Positions 33,030-41,065 of a stretch of 64,000 nt of DNA are shown here, in pieces. The position numbers were made by a program, and so were the translations under genes. Each line of letters starts with the position of its first letter. Position 1 is the first letter of the stretch. This DNA comes from Nostoc sp. TCL240-02 (GTDB lineage Bacteria; Cyanobacteriota; Cyanobacteriia; Cyanobacteriales; Nostocaceae): the NCBI RefSeq assembly GCF_013343235.1, contig NZ_CP040094.1, positions 5,141,001-5,205,000 of the forward strand. The letters are read 5' to 3'. The notes beneath the pieces are model-generated. The model saw nothing but the letters and a program-made list of their open reading frames with translations, made no database searches and was not told the DNA's origin.

Positions 33030-35321
33030 TCAGGTTTGAACTGGTAACAGCAATGTATCTTCAACGCGCTGACGTATTTCTCGGCTTACGTAGCACTCAC
33101 TGTTGAGGCAATCAAATAGTAGCTTATTGGCATCATAGTACTGCTGCAAAAGTTCTTTTTGTTCGTTGCTGAACTGCCAGTCATGACCAATATTGCGATG
33201 TTCAATCATTACTGCTCTAAGTTGTTCACTCCAGGCTTGACCATTTGTCTGCCACCAATGCTTGAATGCTTCTTCATCATTAACCTCAGGCAGTTGGTCT
33301 TTGAGTAGTTGAAGCGATCGCTTTAATTCGAGGTTGAGGGTTCGGGAGAGGGCTCGGGAGAGGGATCGGGCGAAGTCGAGGGCGAGGTCTCGGGAGAGGG
33401 CGAGGGCGAGGGTGAGGTCGAGGTCGAGGGCGAGGTCGAGGTCGAGGGCGAGGTCTCGGGCGAGGGCGAGGTCGAGGGTGAGGTCGAGGTCTCGGGCGAG
33501 GTCTCGGGCGAGGTCTCGGGCGAGGTCGAGGTCGAGGGCGAGGGCGAGGTCGAGGGCGAGGGCGAGGTAAGCGTAGAAGGCTCTAACAGCAGCTCTTTTA
33601 TAGGGAGATTCTACAGAACTGGATTTTTCTTCAACCCAAGTGAGAAATTGCTGTAATTTATCATCAGTTGCTATGAGTTCGTCAATGCGACGTTTCATCA
33701 ACAGCAATAGGTTATCGGCATCGGGTAATATTCCTACAGTCAATAAGAAAACTTCTCGCCAACGCTTTTCTGTGGTGTGACTAAGTAGTTGCGGAAACGA
33801 CTGCTGAGGATTAGGGCTTAAAGCGATTTTTCTAGCCGTAAAATACTCGTGAAACGTTAGGTGAGAAAAGGAATAAATACCCTTTGCCCTTTCGACTAAT
33901 AGCCCATGCTGTGCTTCTATCGACTTCAAAACTTTTTTGCTATCTAACAGCAGCGCTTTCGTCTCAGTTTGGGCATCAGGCAAATTGTAAATATAATCTG
34001 AAATTAACTCTTGAGCATTTCTAGACTTAAAGAAATAATCTCCAGACTCAAAAGTGGAGAGTGCAATTTTGCTTAATAAATCTTCCTTGCGCCTAGTCGA
34101 TAAGTTCTTGTAAATCTGTTCACGTACAATATCGCGGCTATCATCCCACTTTTCTAGCAGTAACTCAATTCCTTCTTCATATAATTCAGAGCGATTAGAC
34201 TTAAACTTTCCTTTTTCTTCAAAAATCAAGCAGAGCAATGTCAGGAGTAGTGGATTAGTTGCTAGTTCTTTAACTGACTTGTCTTCTTCCAATTTTTGAA
34301 TGAATTTTTCTGCTTTTTCTGGCTTCTTGCGCTTAAACCATTGATTGGCGAAAGTTTTAATTTGTTGGTCGTCAAAATCTGCCACTTCAACTTCAACAAA
34401 GCTTTTAAAGATGTATTCTCTAGCCGCAATTCGGCAAGTCACAACAATTTGATTTTCACGATACTGCTCAGTGAACTCTCTAATTTGTCTGATGACTCGG
34501 CTATAGTCTTTTTCTCGAACTTCATCCAACCCATCCAGTAAGACCAATGCCTTGCCCTGTTTTAATAGTTGAATTAGTTTTACGCTGGCATCTCCTACAT
34601 CACACTCTGACAATTGCTGAGAAATATACTGAAGAATTTCTGGCTTTTTGGTCGCTTCTGCAAAATCTTTGAGGCTAATAAAAACCGGAAAGCGATCGCT
34701 TTGGAATTGCCCCTCATTGCACTGTATAGCCAGATGCTTTAAAAACGTTGTTTTTCCGGCTCCTGGTTTACCTAAAACTATCAGCTTGCTGTGCTGTTGC
34801 ACTGCTTGAATTCCTAGTACTCGCTCCTGGGTTACGCCGCTAAGTCCAAAGCGGTCGAATTTTTCTGGATCAAAATCCTTTAGCAGTTCCGCAATCTCTT
34901 GCCGCCTGCGTCCTGTAATTTTTTCCAGGATATTGACAACAGTATAAATATCATTCAACTCAATAGGCTGGGTCATATCCAGTACGCGCATAGTACCGCA
35001 GCACTCTTGAATGTACGGTTTTATCTTTTCACGTACCTCTTGGAGTAAAGTGGCGATGTCATTGCTGACATTAACTTCTTTTGGTAAATCAGTGAGATTA
35101 ATCTGACCAGTAATTTCCTGCCAATTGAGTTCTAACACTCGGCAGATAGCAACAAAGTTTTCGCTAGCTACTCCCTTGCCATTAAAAAAATTGCCTACTG
35201 GCTGACGGGTTTGCACTTCTATTGCTTCTGCCAATTTGTCGTATGACCAACCTTTACCAGTCAAAGCTATTCTCGCTTTCTCAATACCTGCTGGACACGC
35301 CGTAAGCGATTTTCTGGGCAT
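33030..35321 (-). CDS. NACHT NTPase with N-terminal HTH and Leu-Asp-Ala repeat tail
   Basis: This 763-residue protein belongs to the STAND class of NTPases used in cyanobacterial immune or conflict systems. Residues 5-75 are an HTH like that of the TRADD-N proteins (WSYDKLAEAIEVQTRQPVGNF, ICRVLELNWQEITG). A conserved CGTMRVLDM linker follows. The NACHT core has Walker A (GKPGAGKTT, 184-192), Walker B (ALVLLDGLDEV, about 259-268) and a VVTCRIA arginine motif. Helical and winged-helix regions follow. Residues 584-662 are (A/R)L(D/A)L repeats. The end (EAFKHWWQTNGQAWSEQLR..., NIGHDWQFS) is a conserved NACHT C-terminal helical domain. ATG 35321 is chosen over TTG 35333. It faces the 2TM gene at 35460. 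Confidence 0.9.
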   Translation of the reverse strand: MPRKSLTACPAGIEKARIALTGKGWSYDKLAEAIEVQTRQPVGNFFNGKGVASENFVAICRVLELNWQEITGQINLTDLPKEVNVSNDIATLLQEVREKIKPYIQECCGTMRVLDMTQPIELNDIYTVVNILEKITGRRRQEIAELLKDFDPEKFDRFGLSGVTQERVLGIQAVQQHSKLIVLGKPGAGKTTFLKHLAIQCNEGQFQSDRFPVFISLKDFAEATKKPEILQYISQQLSECDVGDASVKLIQLLKQGKALVLLDGLDEVREKDYSRVIRQIREFTEQYRENQIVVTCRIAAREYIFKSFVEVEVADFDDQQIKTFANQWFKRKKPEKAEKFIQKLEEDKSVKELATNPLLLTLLCLIFEEKGKFKSNRSELYEEGIELLLEKWDDSRDIVREQIYKNLSTRRKEDLLSKIALSTFESGDYFFKSRNAQELISDYIYNLPDAQTETKALLLDSKKVLKSIEAQHGLLVERAKGIYSFSHLTFHEYFTARKIALSPNPQQSFPQLLSHTTEKRWREVFLLTVGILPDADNLLLLMKRRIDELIATDDKLQQFLTWVEEKSSSVESPYKRAAVRAFYAYLALALDLALALDLDLARDLARDLARDLDLTLDLALARDLALDLDLALDLDLTLALALSRDLALDFARSLSRALSRTLNLELKRSLQLLKDQLPEVNDEEAFKHWWQTNGQAWSEQLRAVMIEHRNIGHDWQFSNEQKELLQQYYDANKLLFDCLNSECYVSREIRQRVEDTLLLPVQT
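33334..33570 (-). repeat. Hexanucleotide-type coding repeat in the NACHT gene
   Basis: About 240 bp of gaggtc / gagggc units (plus strand) code for alternating Leu with Asp, Ala or Arg. The array is in the C-terminal sensor part of the protein. It keeps frame, and composition differs sharply from both flanks. Confidence 0.88.
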
Positions 35322-35459
35322 AGCTAAACGCAAAAACTATGCTTATTCTAATGGTAAAAATCCAAAGTTAGACCAAACCTATACGAAAGCTATTTCTGCA
35401 AAACCCTTGTCTAGACTGAACTTTCAGGAACAAACTGCGAGACTTTAAGCAGTTGAGTG

Positions 35460-35759
35460 ATGGATAAATTTATGACTAAGTTAACAGTATTTTCTAGTTC
35501 CGAACCCAATTTTAACCAAGAGATAGTTAGGGAGCGTCTACGCCAAGCTCGGTATAGTTTTAACCTTGCACTAATCGCTACTGGATTGTCTGCCTGCATT
35601 GGCTTTATTGGTGCTGGACTTTTACTCACAGGGAGAGTTACAGAAGGAAGCATCACCGCCACTGGAGGAATAGCTGCTAGTGTGCGATGCGCTCAACTTG
35701 CTAAGGAAGCCAACGACAGACTTGACAAAACTTTAGTCGAGCTTAACGACACAGATTAG
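35460..35759 (+). CDS. TRADD-N-associated two-TM membrane protein, divergent form
   Basis: This 99-residue protein keeps the core RLRQARYSFNLALIATGLSACIGFIGAGLLLTGRVTEGS and AKEANDRLDKTL but has a different N-terminus from the copies at 18824 and 35880. ATG 35460 is used (GTG 35457 and ATG 35472 are alternatives). It is transcribed away from the NACHT gene, 138 bp apart, so it is probably the membrane partner of the NACHT protein rather than of a TRADD-N protein. Confidence 0.8.
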   Translation: MDKFMTKLTVFSSSEPNFNQEIVRERLRQARYSFNLALIATGLSACIGFIGAGLLLTGRVTEGSITATGGIAASVRCAQLAKEANDRLDKTLVELNDTD

Positions 35760-35842
35760 AGAAGTGTCCTATTACCGAAGGGCGATCGCTATCATATCCA
35801 AGCGATCGCTTGCAGTTCTGAGTCCAAAATAATTTGCCTACC

Positions 35843-35856
35843 TGAAAAATTTTTCA
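35843..35856. repeat. 14-bp palindrome TGAAAAATTTTTCA, copy 5
   Basis: Exact copy between two converging 2TM genes, on the border of the NACHT module and the TRADD-N module. Confidence 0.85.
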
Positions 35857-35879
35857 CAAAGCCCGCATCTGCCGATCGC

Positions 35880-36146
35880 TTAATCTCCGTCCTTCATCTC
35901 AGTCAAAGTTTTGTCAAGCCTATCGTTGGCTTCCTTGGCAAACTGGATGCATCGCACGCTCGTTGCCATTCCCCCAACGGCAGTAAATGTTCCTTCTGTA
36001 ACTTTGCCTGATAACAGCAATCCGGCTCCGATAAGGCTGATGCAAGCAGATAAACCCGTGGCAATCAGGGCAAGGTTAAAGCTATAGCGTGCTTGGCGTA
36101 GGCGCTCTTGGAAAATGTTAGATTTTTTAACTGGCTTGTGACTCAT
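35880..36146 (-). CDS. TRADD-N-associated two-TM membrane protein, copy 2
   Basis: This 88-residue protein differs from the copy at 18824 at only a few positions (SLI versus GVI in TM1, TEM versus VEM at the end). The upstream DNA is also almost identical, so the duplication with its TRADD-N partner is recent. The start is ATG 36146 as for copy 1. Confidence 0.8.
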   Translation of the reverse strand: MSHKPVKKSNIFQERLRQARYSFNLALIATGLSACISLIGAGLLLSGKVTEGTFTAVGGMATSVRCIQFAKEANDRLDKTLTEMKDGD

Positions 36147-36213
36147 AGATTTTGTTTTTGGTGTGTTTAAGTTCACACTTTCAATATCGAGCCAAACGCC
36201 TAAAACCTTGACT

Positions 36214-36256
36214 ACACAAAGATTGTGTTGTAAATCACTTGTGATTTCTCTATGAT
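36214..36256. promoter_or_regulatory. Promoter and two palindromic operators of TRADD-N pair 2
   Basis: ACACAA-AGA-TTGTGT (36214-36228) and AAATCAC-TT-GTGATTT (36232-36247) are unchanged from pair 1. The promoter boxes are TTGTAA (36228-36233) and TATGAT (36251-36256). The HIP1 site at 36287-36294 follows in the leader. Confidence 0.7.
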
Positions 36257-36319
36257 TGTTTGATGCTTTAGTTTTGATTGCCTAAGCGATCGCTTTTTAT
36301 TTAAATACTGAGTCAGTCT

Positions 36320-37705
36320 ATGATAGACCCAAGCCCTGGCATAAAAAAGAAGAAAATAACGATCCCTGCATCTCTAGAAGGTGTTTATGTGGCAGAAAAA
36401 GCCTTGATTAGGCTAGGGTTTGAGTCAAAAAGCAACTTTGCAAAGTCTCAACTGATATCTCGCACTACAGTGACAAAATTTTTCCTGAGTGAGCCAATTC
36501 AGCTTGATTCCTTCAAAAGGATATGTGAAACACTGAAATTGAATTGGAGAGAAATTGCAGGGTTAATAGAAGAAAAACAACCAAGCCAGTTACCAACAAG
36601 TAGTTACAGCAACCCTAGTAGTGATGGGGTAGTAGAGCAAGTACAACCAGAATACCGTCGATTAACTGTAATAGATAAACAAAGTAAAAAAATTAAAGCA
36701 GTTATCACCTTACAAGGCGATATAGATTCAGTTCAAAGCTGGAAATTTATTCAATCTGCTCTACGAGAATATTCAGGTGACACTATAGAAATTACTGATA
36801 TCAAAGAAGGTAGCATCAAATTATTTGTCGAAGGTTCTCCAGAGGATATTGAACAGCTTGTATCTCGCATCAAATCAGGAGAGCTAAAAGAAGTCACTGG
36901 TTTTCCTGTTGAAGATGTTCAAATTTTGAGCGAAAGTTCAGACAATGACGAAAGTAGCGAGTCTAATGAGAAATGGCGCTTAGTACAGGAGATTATTAGT
37001 CAGCCGATTAATATGCGACGTTTGAGCGGTGTCGATTTAAGTGATGCCGACCTGAGTGGTGCCGACCTGAGCGATGCCAACCTCATCGGTGCCGACCTGA
37101 TTGATGCCGACCTGATTGATGCCAATCTGATATTTGCCAATCTCATCGGTGCCAACCTGAACCGTGCCAATCTGAGCCTTGCCAATCTGAGATTTGCCAA
37201 TCTGAGCAGTGCCGACCTGAGTCGTGCCAACCTGAGAGGTGCCAGATTAGGCACTGCCAACCTGAGCGGTGCCACTCTAGGCACTGCCAACCTGAGCAGT
37301 GCTGAACTGAGCCGTGCCAACCTGAGTGATACCAACCTGAGCCGTGCCAACTTGAGTGATACCAACCTGAGTCGTGCCAACCTGAGCGGTGCCAAATTAA
37401 ACAATGCCAACCTGAGTGATACCAACCTGAGCCGTGCCAACCTGAGTCGTGCCAACCTGAGCGATGCCGACCTGAGTCGTGCCAACCTGAGCGATGCCGA
37501 CTTAAGAAATGCAAATCTGAGTGGTGCCGTTCTGAACGATGCCGACTTAAGGAATGCAAATCTGAGTGATGCCGATCTGAACAATACTAATGTTGTAGAT
37601 GCTTTATTTGGTGGTAATACAGGACTCACAGATTATATGAAACGTGACCTAGAACGCCGAGGGGCAATTTTTGGCGATCGCCCTCCGGTCAGAAGTCCAA
37701 AATAA
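36320..37705 (+). CDS. HTH - TRADD-N - pentapeptide-repeat protein, copy 2
   Basis: This 461-residue protein has the same domain order as 19261. HTH and TRADD-N parts are about 85 percent identical by eye ([35 protein letters not shown]). The pentapeptide region is shorter and has a different repeat mix ([15 protein letters not shown]), which means the arrays diverge much faster than the rest. The [23 protein letters not shown] tail is kept. This pattern suggests fixed signalling domains with a variable binding face. Confidence 0.85.
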   Translation: MIDPSPGIKKKKITIPASLEGVYVAEKALIRLGFESKSNFAKSQLISRTTVTKFFLSEPIQLDSFKRICETLKLNWREIAGLIEEKQPSQLPTSSYSNPSSDGVVEQVQPEYRRLTVIDKQSKKIKAVITLQGDIDSVQSWKFIQSALREYSGDTIEITDIKEGSIKLFVEGSPEDIEQLVSRIKSGELKEVTGFPVEDVQILSESSDNDESSESNEKWRLVQEIISQPINMRRLSGVDLSDADLSGADLSDANLIGADLIDADLIDANLIFANLIGANLNRANLSLANLRFANLSSADLSRANLRGARLGTANLSGATLGTANLSSAELSRANLSDTNLSRANLSDTNLSRANLSGAKLNNANLSDTNLSRANLSRANLSDADLSRANLSDADLRNANLSGAVLNDADLRNANLSDADLNNTNVVDALFGGNTGLTDYMKRDLERRGAIFGDRPPVRSPK

Positions 37706-37716
37706 CAAAGCGTTCC

Positions 37717-37730
37717 TGAAAAATTTTTCA
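37717..37730. repeat. 14-bp palindrome TGAAAAATTTTTCA, copy 6
   Basis: Exact copy 11 bp after the stop of TRADD-N copy 2, the right border of that module. Confidence 0.85.
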
Positions 37731-37764
37731 CAAAGGAAGGGTGATCGCAAGTAAGAAACCAAAA

Positions 37765-37784
37765 TTATCCACAAATTATCCACA
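37765..37784 (+). promoter_or_regulatory. Two perfect tandem DnaA boxes
   Basis: TTATCCACA occurs at 37765-37773 and again at 37776-37784, 11 bp apart, so both face the same side of the helix. They lie in the conserved tail of the TRADD-N segment. No AT-rich unwinding region or rep gene is immediately next to them. Confidence 0.65.
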
Positions 37785-37819
37785 TGACAGGGGTAACAAA
37801 TTGGTGAGGGCGATCGCAA

Positions 37820-38194
37820 TCAATGACTTTTACTTGCTCCCTTATCCAACTCAGCTAATCGCTTTTTGCATTCAGCGCTTAGTTCCACGTCGTCGTTAGG
37901 GCTGAAATTAGCATTGTATTCTTCGGTTCTGCACAATTTGTTCTTTTGGTACTCTTCCTCTCTTTTCTCGCTCCTCTCTTTGCCTTCAAGCAAGATTTTG
38001 TCCATCCTCTTTACTATCTCACGCGCTTTTTGTCTTTGAATGTCTATCGATGAAACAGGGGAGGGCGTGGGTGCTGGAGTTGATGAAACGAGGGGAGTAG
38101 AGACGGCTGAAGGAGATTCTGATCGCCTCCCTTGTGACGAACAGCCAGTGAGTACGCAAACTGCAATTGCAGTGCCTAAGAATATCAGTTTCAT
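37820..38194 (-). CDS. Lipoprotein, unknown function
   Basis: This 124-residue protein starts MKLIFLGTAIAVCVLTGC: a Lys, a hydrophobic core and a lipobox (VLTGC, Cys18). A Pro/Ser/Thr-rich linker and a basic-acidic helix (REIVKRMDKILLEGKERSEKREEEY) follow, with two further Cys near the end that might form a disulphide. ATG 38194 is chosen because it gives the signal peptide directly; the frame is open to 38251. It is a single gene flanked by the palindrome copies at 37717 and 38260. It could be a moron such as a superinfection-exclusion lipoprotein, which is inference. Confidence 0.75.
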   Translation of the reverse strand: MKLIFLGTAIAVCVLTGCSSQGRRSESPSAVSTPLVSSTPAPTPSPVSSIDIQRQKAREIVKRMDKILLEGKERSEKREEEYQKNKLCRTEEYNANFSPNDDVELSAECKKRLAELDKGASKSH

Positions 38195-38259
38195 TGGATA
38201 TAGGAATTTTGGCTCTCTGCTTATAGCTCCCAAAATCGCTGCAAAAATCATCGACCTCC

Positions 38260-38273
38260 TGAAAAATTTTTCA
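38260..38273. repeat. 14-bp palindrome TGAAAAATTTTTCA, copy 7
   Basis: Exact copy upstream of the lipoprotein gene, in the CCTGAAAAATTTTTCATAA context. Confidence 0.85.
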
Positions 38274-38774
38274 TAATCCCAGAGAGGGTGATCACAAGTT
38301 TCGCCTGCTGCATTGGATATTTAAGTGTCCAAGCTCATAGGTATGCTCTTGGCATAAGCGATCGCAAGCAATAACACAAAACAGGGCATCTGCTGACAAG
38401 ACTTATAGCAGACAAACCCAAATACGAGTTTGTGATACCTGGAGTTTATATAATCTTAAAAAAAATACTCTTAAGGCTTAGACGTTGAAAGGCTTTGACA
38501 GACTGGCTTTTGCTTAGATAATCTACTGATTAGTTTAACTGATTAGTTTATAGAAAAATTATAAAATACTCACTTACAGTGCGGAAGACAGCAGTCCATT
38601 GCCGTCTTACAATAAGAAAAGACAGGATAAGACAATCAATTTAGTTTGTCAAGGTAAAGAATTTTCTTTACTGGGTCTTGTTGTTTGCCAGAAAAATTAT
38701 TTTTTAGCATACCTTTATCACTGCCTAAGCAGTTCTTTGCCTTCTATTGCCAGCTAGCCAAGTTTAACAACTGC
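38274..38774. other. Intergenic region with tandem 13-bp repeat
   Basis: About 500 bp without a supported gene. CTGATTAGTTTAA occurs at 38526-38538 and CTGATTAGTTTAT at 38539-38551, just ahead of AT-rich -10-like sequence (TATAGAAAAATTATAAAAT). This probably is the promoter and control region of the TIGR04255 module. Confidence 0.5.
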
Positions 38775-39554
38775 ATGAAGTTTCCCGAATCACCCCGTGT
38801 CAGATATACCCGCAACCCTCTTGCGGAAGTAATCTGCCAGCTTCGATTTCCCAAGATATTAAGAATTGAAAAAGAAGCTCCTGTGGATTTTCAGGAAGCG
38901 GTGAGAGCAGATTATCCACTCTTTAGCGCTGGTCAATCCATTGAGTTTTCGTTGTCTAACCCGCAGCCTAACTCGCCGCCAGTCTTGTTTGGGCAAGGTT
39001 CCTCTTATGAGTTTGCTAGTAAAACAGGAGAGTGGAAACTGGTTTTAGCAAGCGATTTTATAGCTCTTTCTACGTTGAAATATGAAAGCTGGGAGGATTT
39101 TAGAAAACGATTACTTATTGCTGTTGAGTTACTAGCTAAATACTACAAGCCCTCTTACCTTACAAGGATTGGCTTGAGATATCAAGATGTTATTATGCGC
39201 TCCGAGCTTAATTTGGAGGGCCGCGCATGGCGGGAGTTGCTTAAACCACCAATTTTAGGAATATTTGCAACTGATGATTTACCAGAGAATGATTTACCCC
39301 AAGCATTTTCGCATTTCGTATGTCATCTGGGTTATGCAGATGCAATGGTGAGTGCTAAGTACGGACTTGCATTAAAAAATGTAACTAATGAACTGGGTTA
39401 TTTCATAGATGCTGATTTTCATACCGAGAAGATAGTGGAGATAGATGATGTTAGCGGATACCTTGATCAATTCAACCGAGAGGCAAGAAACTTTTTCCAG
39501 TGGTGTATCACTCCCTGCTTACACCAGGCCTTGGATCCAAAACCCCTTGAATGA
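38775..39554 (+). CDS. TIGR04255 family protein
   Basis: This 259-residue protein has the family start: a conserved YTRNPLAEVICQLRFPKILRI, then DFQEAVRADYPLF, a strand-rich middle (WKLVLASDFIALSTLKYESWEDFRKRL) and RIGLRYQDVI, ending FFQWCITPCLHQALDP. TIGR04255 is a sporadically distributed family of unknown function, often beside other accessory genes and thought to belong to mobile or defence-type loci. ATG 38775 matches the usual family start; the frame is open from 38685. The next gene overlaps by 110 bp. Confidence 0.82.
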   Translation: MKFPESPRVRYTRNPLAEVICQLRFPKILRIEKEAPVDFQEAVRADYPLFSAGQSIEFSLSNPQPNSPPVLFGQGSSYEFASKTGEWKLVLASDFIALSTLKYESWEDFRKRLLIAVELLAKYYKPSYLTRIGLRYQDVIMRSELNLEGRAWRELLKPPILGIFATDDLPENDLPQAFSHFVCHLGYADAMVSAKYGLALKNVTNELGYFIDADFHTEKIVEIDDVSGYLDQFNREARNFFQWCITPCLHQALDPKPLE

Positions 39555-40218
39555 TAGACAAGGCAGAGCTTTGGCGAAGATATCTATCCCTGTTGATGCT
39601 GATCTGCCAACAAATATTTGCTCATCGGGTGTATATCTACCAAAATATTATCCTCAGGATAATATTTTTAAGCCTTTAATCAGCAAACAAGTTTTTTTAA
39701 ATGCATTTAGCAAAGTCTTACTGAAAAATCTCAATAGGACAATTCAAAACTACTGGGAAGATGTCTTAGCTTCTGCCTCAACATCGTCGGCAGTGAGGCT
39801 TATAGAGATCAATGATTTTCCTGCTCAAATTAAAGAGTATTTTTATGAGTTGCGTGCAAATGACAAGGATGAGGATGCCCTGTATAAAATTTCAGAAGCA
39901 ATAGTTGAATGGTTAACAGACAATCCAGAAGAATATCAAACAAGGTTAGCTGTTGAACTTTATGGCATATCTCCAACAGCTCAACGTATTCTTATAGCGG
40001 TCTTGAGTGATGCAGAGGCTCAAATCAATAGCGAAAATTTGCTTTATGTTATTGAGTCATTTTTAGAATCAACAGATAAATTATTGGCTCAATCTTCCGC
40101 AGTGTGTCTTTTAACTTGTGGTGGTCTTTTGGGTAGGAATATTTTGCAAACTACACTTTCTATTAAAAATCTGCCACACTCTGAATTGATTCAAGGCATA
40201 ATTGAACTATTCGGTTAA
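39445..40218 (+). CDS. Hypothetical partner of TIGR04255 protein
   Basis: This 257-residue protein is helical in its second half (EAIVEWLTDNPEEYQTRLAVELYGISPTAQRILIAVLSD). The overlap of 110 bp with the upstream gene is unusually long. The start at 39445 fits the TRPWIQNPLNDRQG segment that follows, but a later start is possible. No domain recognised. Together with its neighbours it forms a three-gene rightward module. Confidence 0.65.
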   Translation: MMLADTLINSTERQETFSSGVSLPAYTRPWIQNPLNDRQGRALAKISIPVDADLPTNICSSGVYLPKYYPQDNIFKPLISKQVFLNAFSKVLLKNLNRTIQNYWEDVLASASTSSAVRLIEINDFPAQIKEYFYELRANDKDEDALYKISEAIVEWLTDNPEEYQTRLAVELYGISPTAQRILIAVLSDAEAQINSENLLYVIESFLESTDKLLAQSSAVCLLTCGGLLGRNILQTTLSIKNLPHSELIQGIIELFG

Positions 40219-40251
40219 GTTACATTCAGTCTCTTGATTACATGAAATCTC

Positions 40252-40941
40252 GTGCAATCCCTTCAAGGATCTAAACCGCCCAAATATCTAGTGCGTCTTT
40301 GTAGAAAGCTAACAAACTTTAAAACACTTGTAAACGAGGCGACTAAGTGTACAGACGGTTGCTGGAGCCAGGACTTAATTCAAAGAGTTATCAAAGAAGT
40401 ACTAGCAGAAAAAAGCTCAGGTATTTCTACTTATAACGCCGATATATGTACTCCATTTGACGTTGGGCATTCTCTTGCGGTGATAGCAGAAGGTATATCT
40501 CAAAAAGAGTTCCTTGTTACGTCCAAGCCTCGAAAATCTAGCTGTACTAGGGGTTCTTTAATCATTCCGGTAAGTTGTTTTCCAAAGACAACTCGCTACC
40601 AATTCACCCCTGAAAATAATTTAAACTTTTACCCAGCCAATGATCGGCATTTTGATCTAGACATTGATGATTCTGAAGAATTAGCGGTTGCAATTTTAAA
40701 GGGCATTCACAATAAAACTATAGGATGGACAATTCTTGGAAATGAGGGGAAGTCGTTAGGTTCTTATCGTCTTCAAGCCGGTATTGCCTACTCACACTGC
40801 CTTAAAACTTTTGGAGAACTGAATCACTCTCAACCACCATTGGGTTGGGATAATGGTAAGGATCTGACAGCAGGTGAGCAAATTGAAATTCTTCAGCATT
40901 TGGCGCAAGTAGCGCAAATTGACAGTCCTATAGAAATGTAG
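40252..40941 (+). CDS. Hypothetical third protein of the TIGR04255 module
   Basis: This 229-residue protein starts with GTG and has mixed alpha-beta composition: a Cys-rich N-terminal helix region (LVRLCRKLTNFKTLVNEATKC), a basic strand region (SKPRKSSCTRGSLIIPVSCFPKTTRY) and an acidic DLDIDDSEELAVAILKGIH. No family is recognised. The gap of 33 bp to the preceding gene suggests co-transcription. Confidence 0.6.
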   Translation: MQSLQGSKPPKYLVRLCRKLTNFKTLVNEATKCTDGCWSQDLIQRVIKEVLAEKSSGISTYNADICTPFDVGHSLAVIAEGISQKEFLVTSKPRKSSCTRGSLIIPVSCFPKTTRYQFTPENNLNFYPANDRHFDLDIDDSEELAVAILKGIHNKTIGWTILGNEGKSLGSYRLQAGIAYSHCLKTFGELNHSQPPLGWDNGKDLTAGEQIEILQHLAQVAQIDSPIEM

Positions 40942-41065
40942 TCAGGCAGATATCTATAGAAGATATTGTTAAGTCTTGAATGACGCGATCCTAACAGCAG
41001 TAGTCAAGGCCGTTTATTCAACAAGAGCTAGAGCAGGAACAAGTCTAGCAAGAGTGAAAATTTTT

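Noticed and set aside
33334..33570. Rightward frame rich in Arg and Ser over the NACHT repeat.
   Set aside because: Shadow of the gaggtc/gagggc array; the leftward NACHT frame is continuous and conserved.
37143..37559. His/Trp/Ser-rich leftward frame opposite the pentapeptide array.
   Set aside because: Regular shadow translation of the 15-bp repeats.
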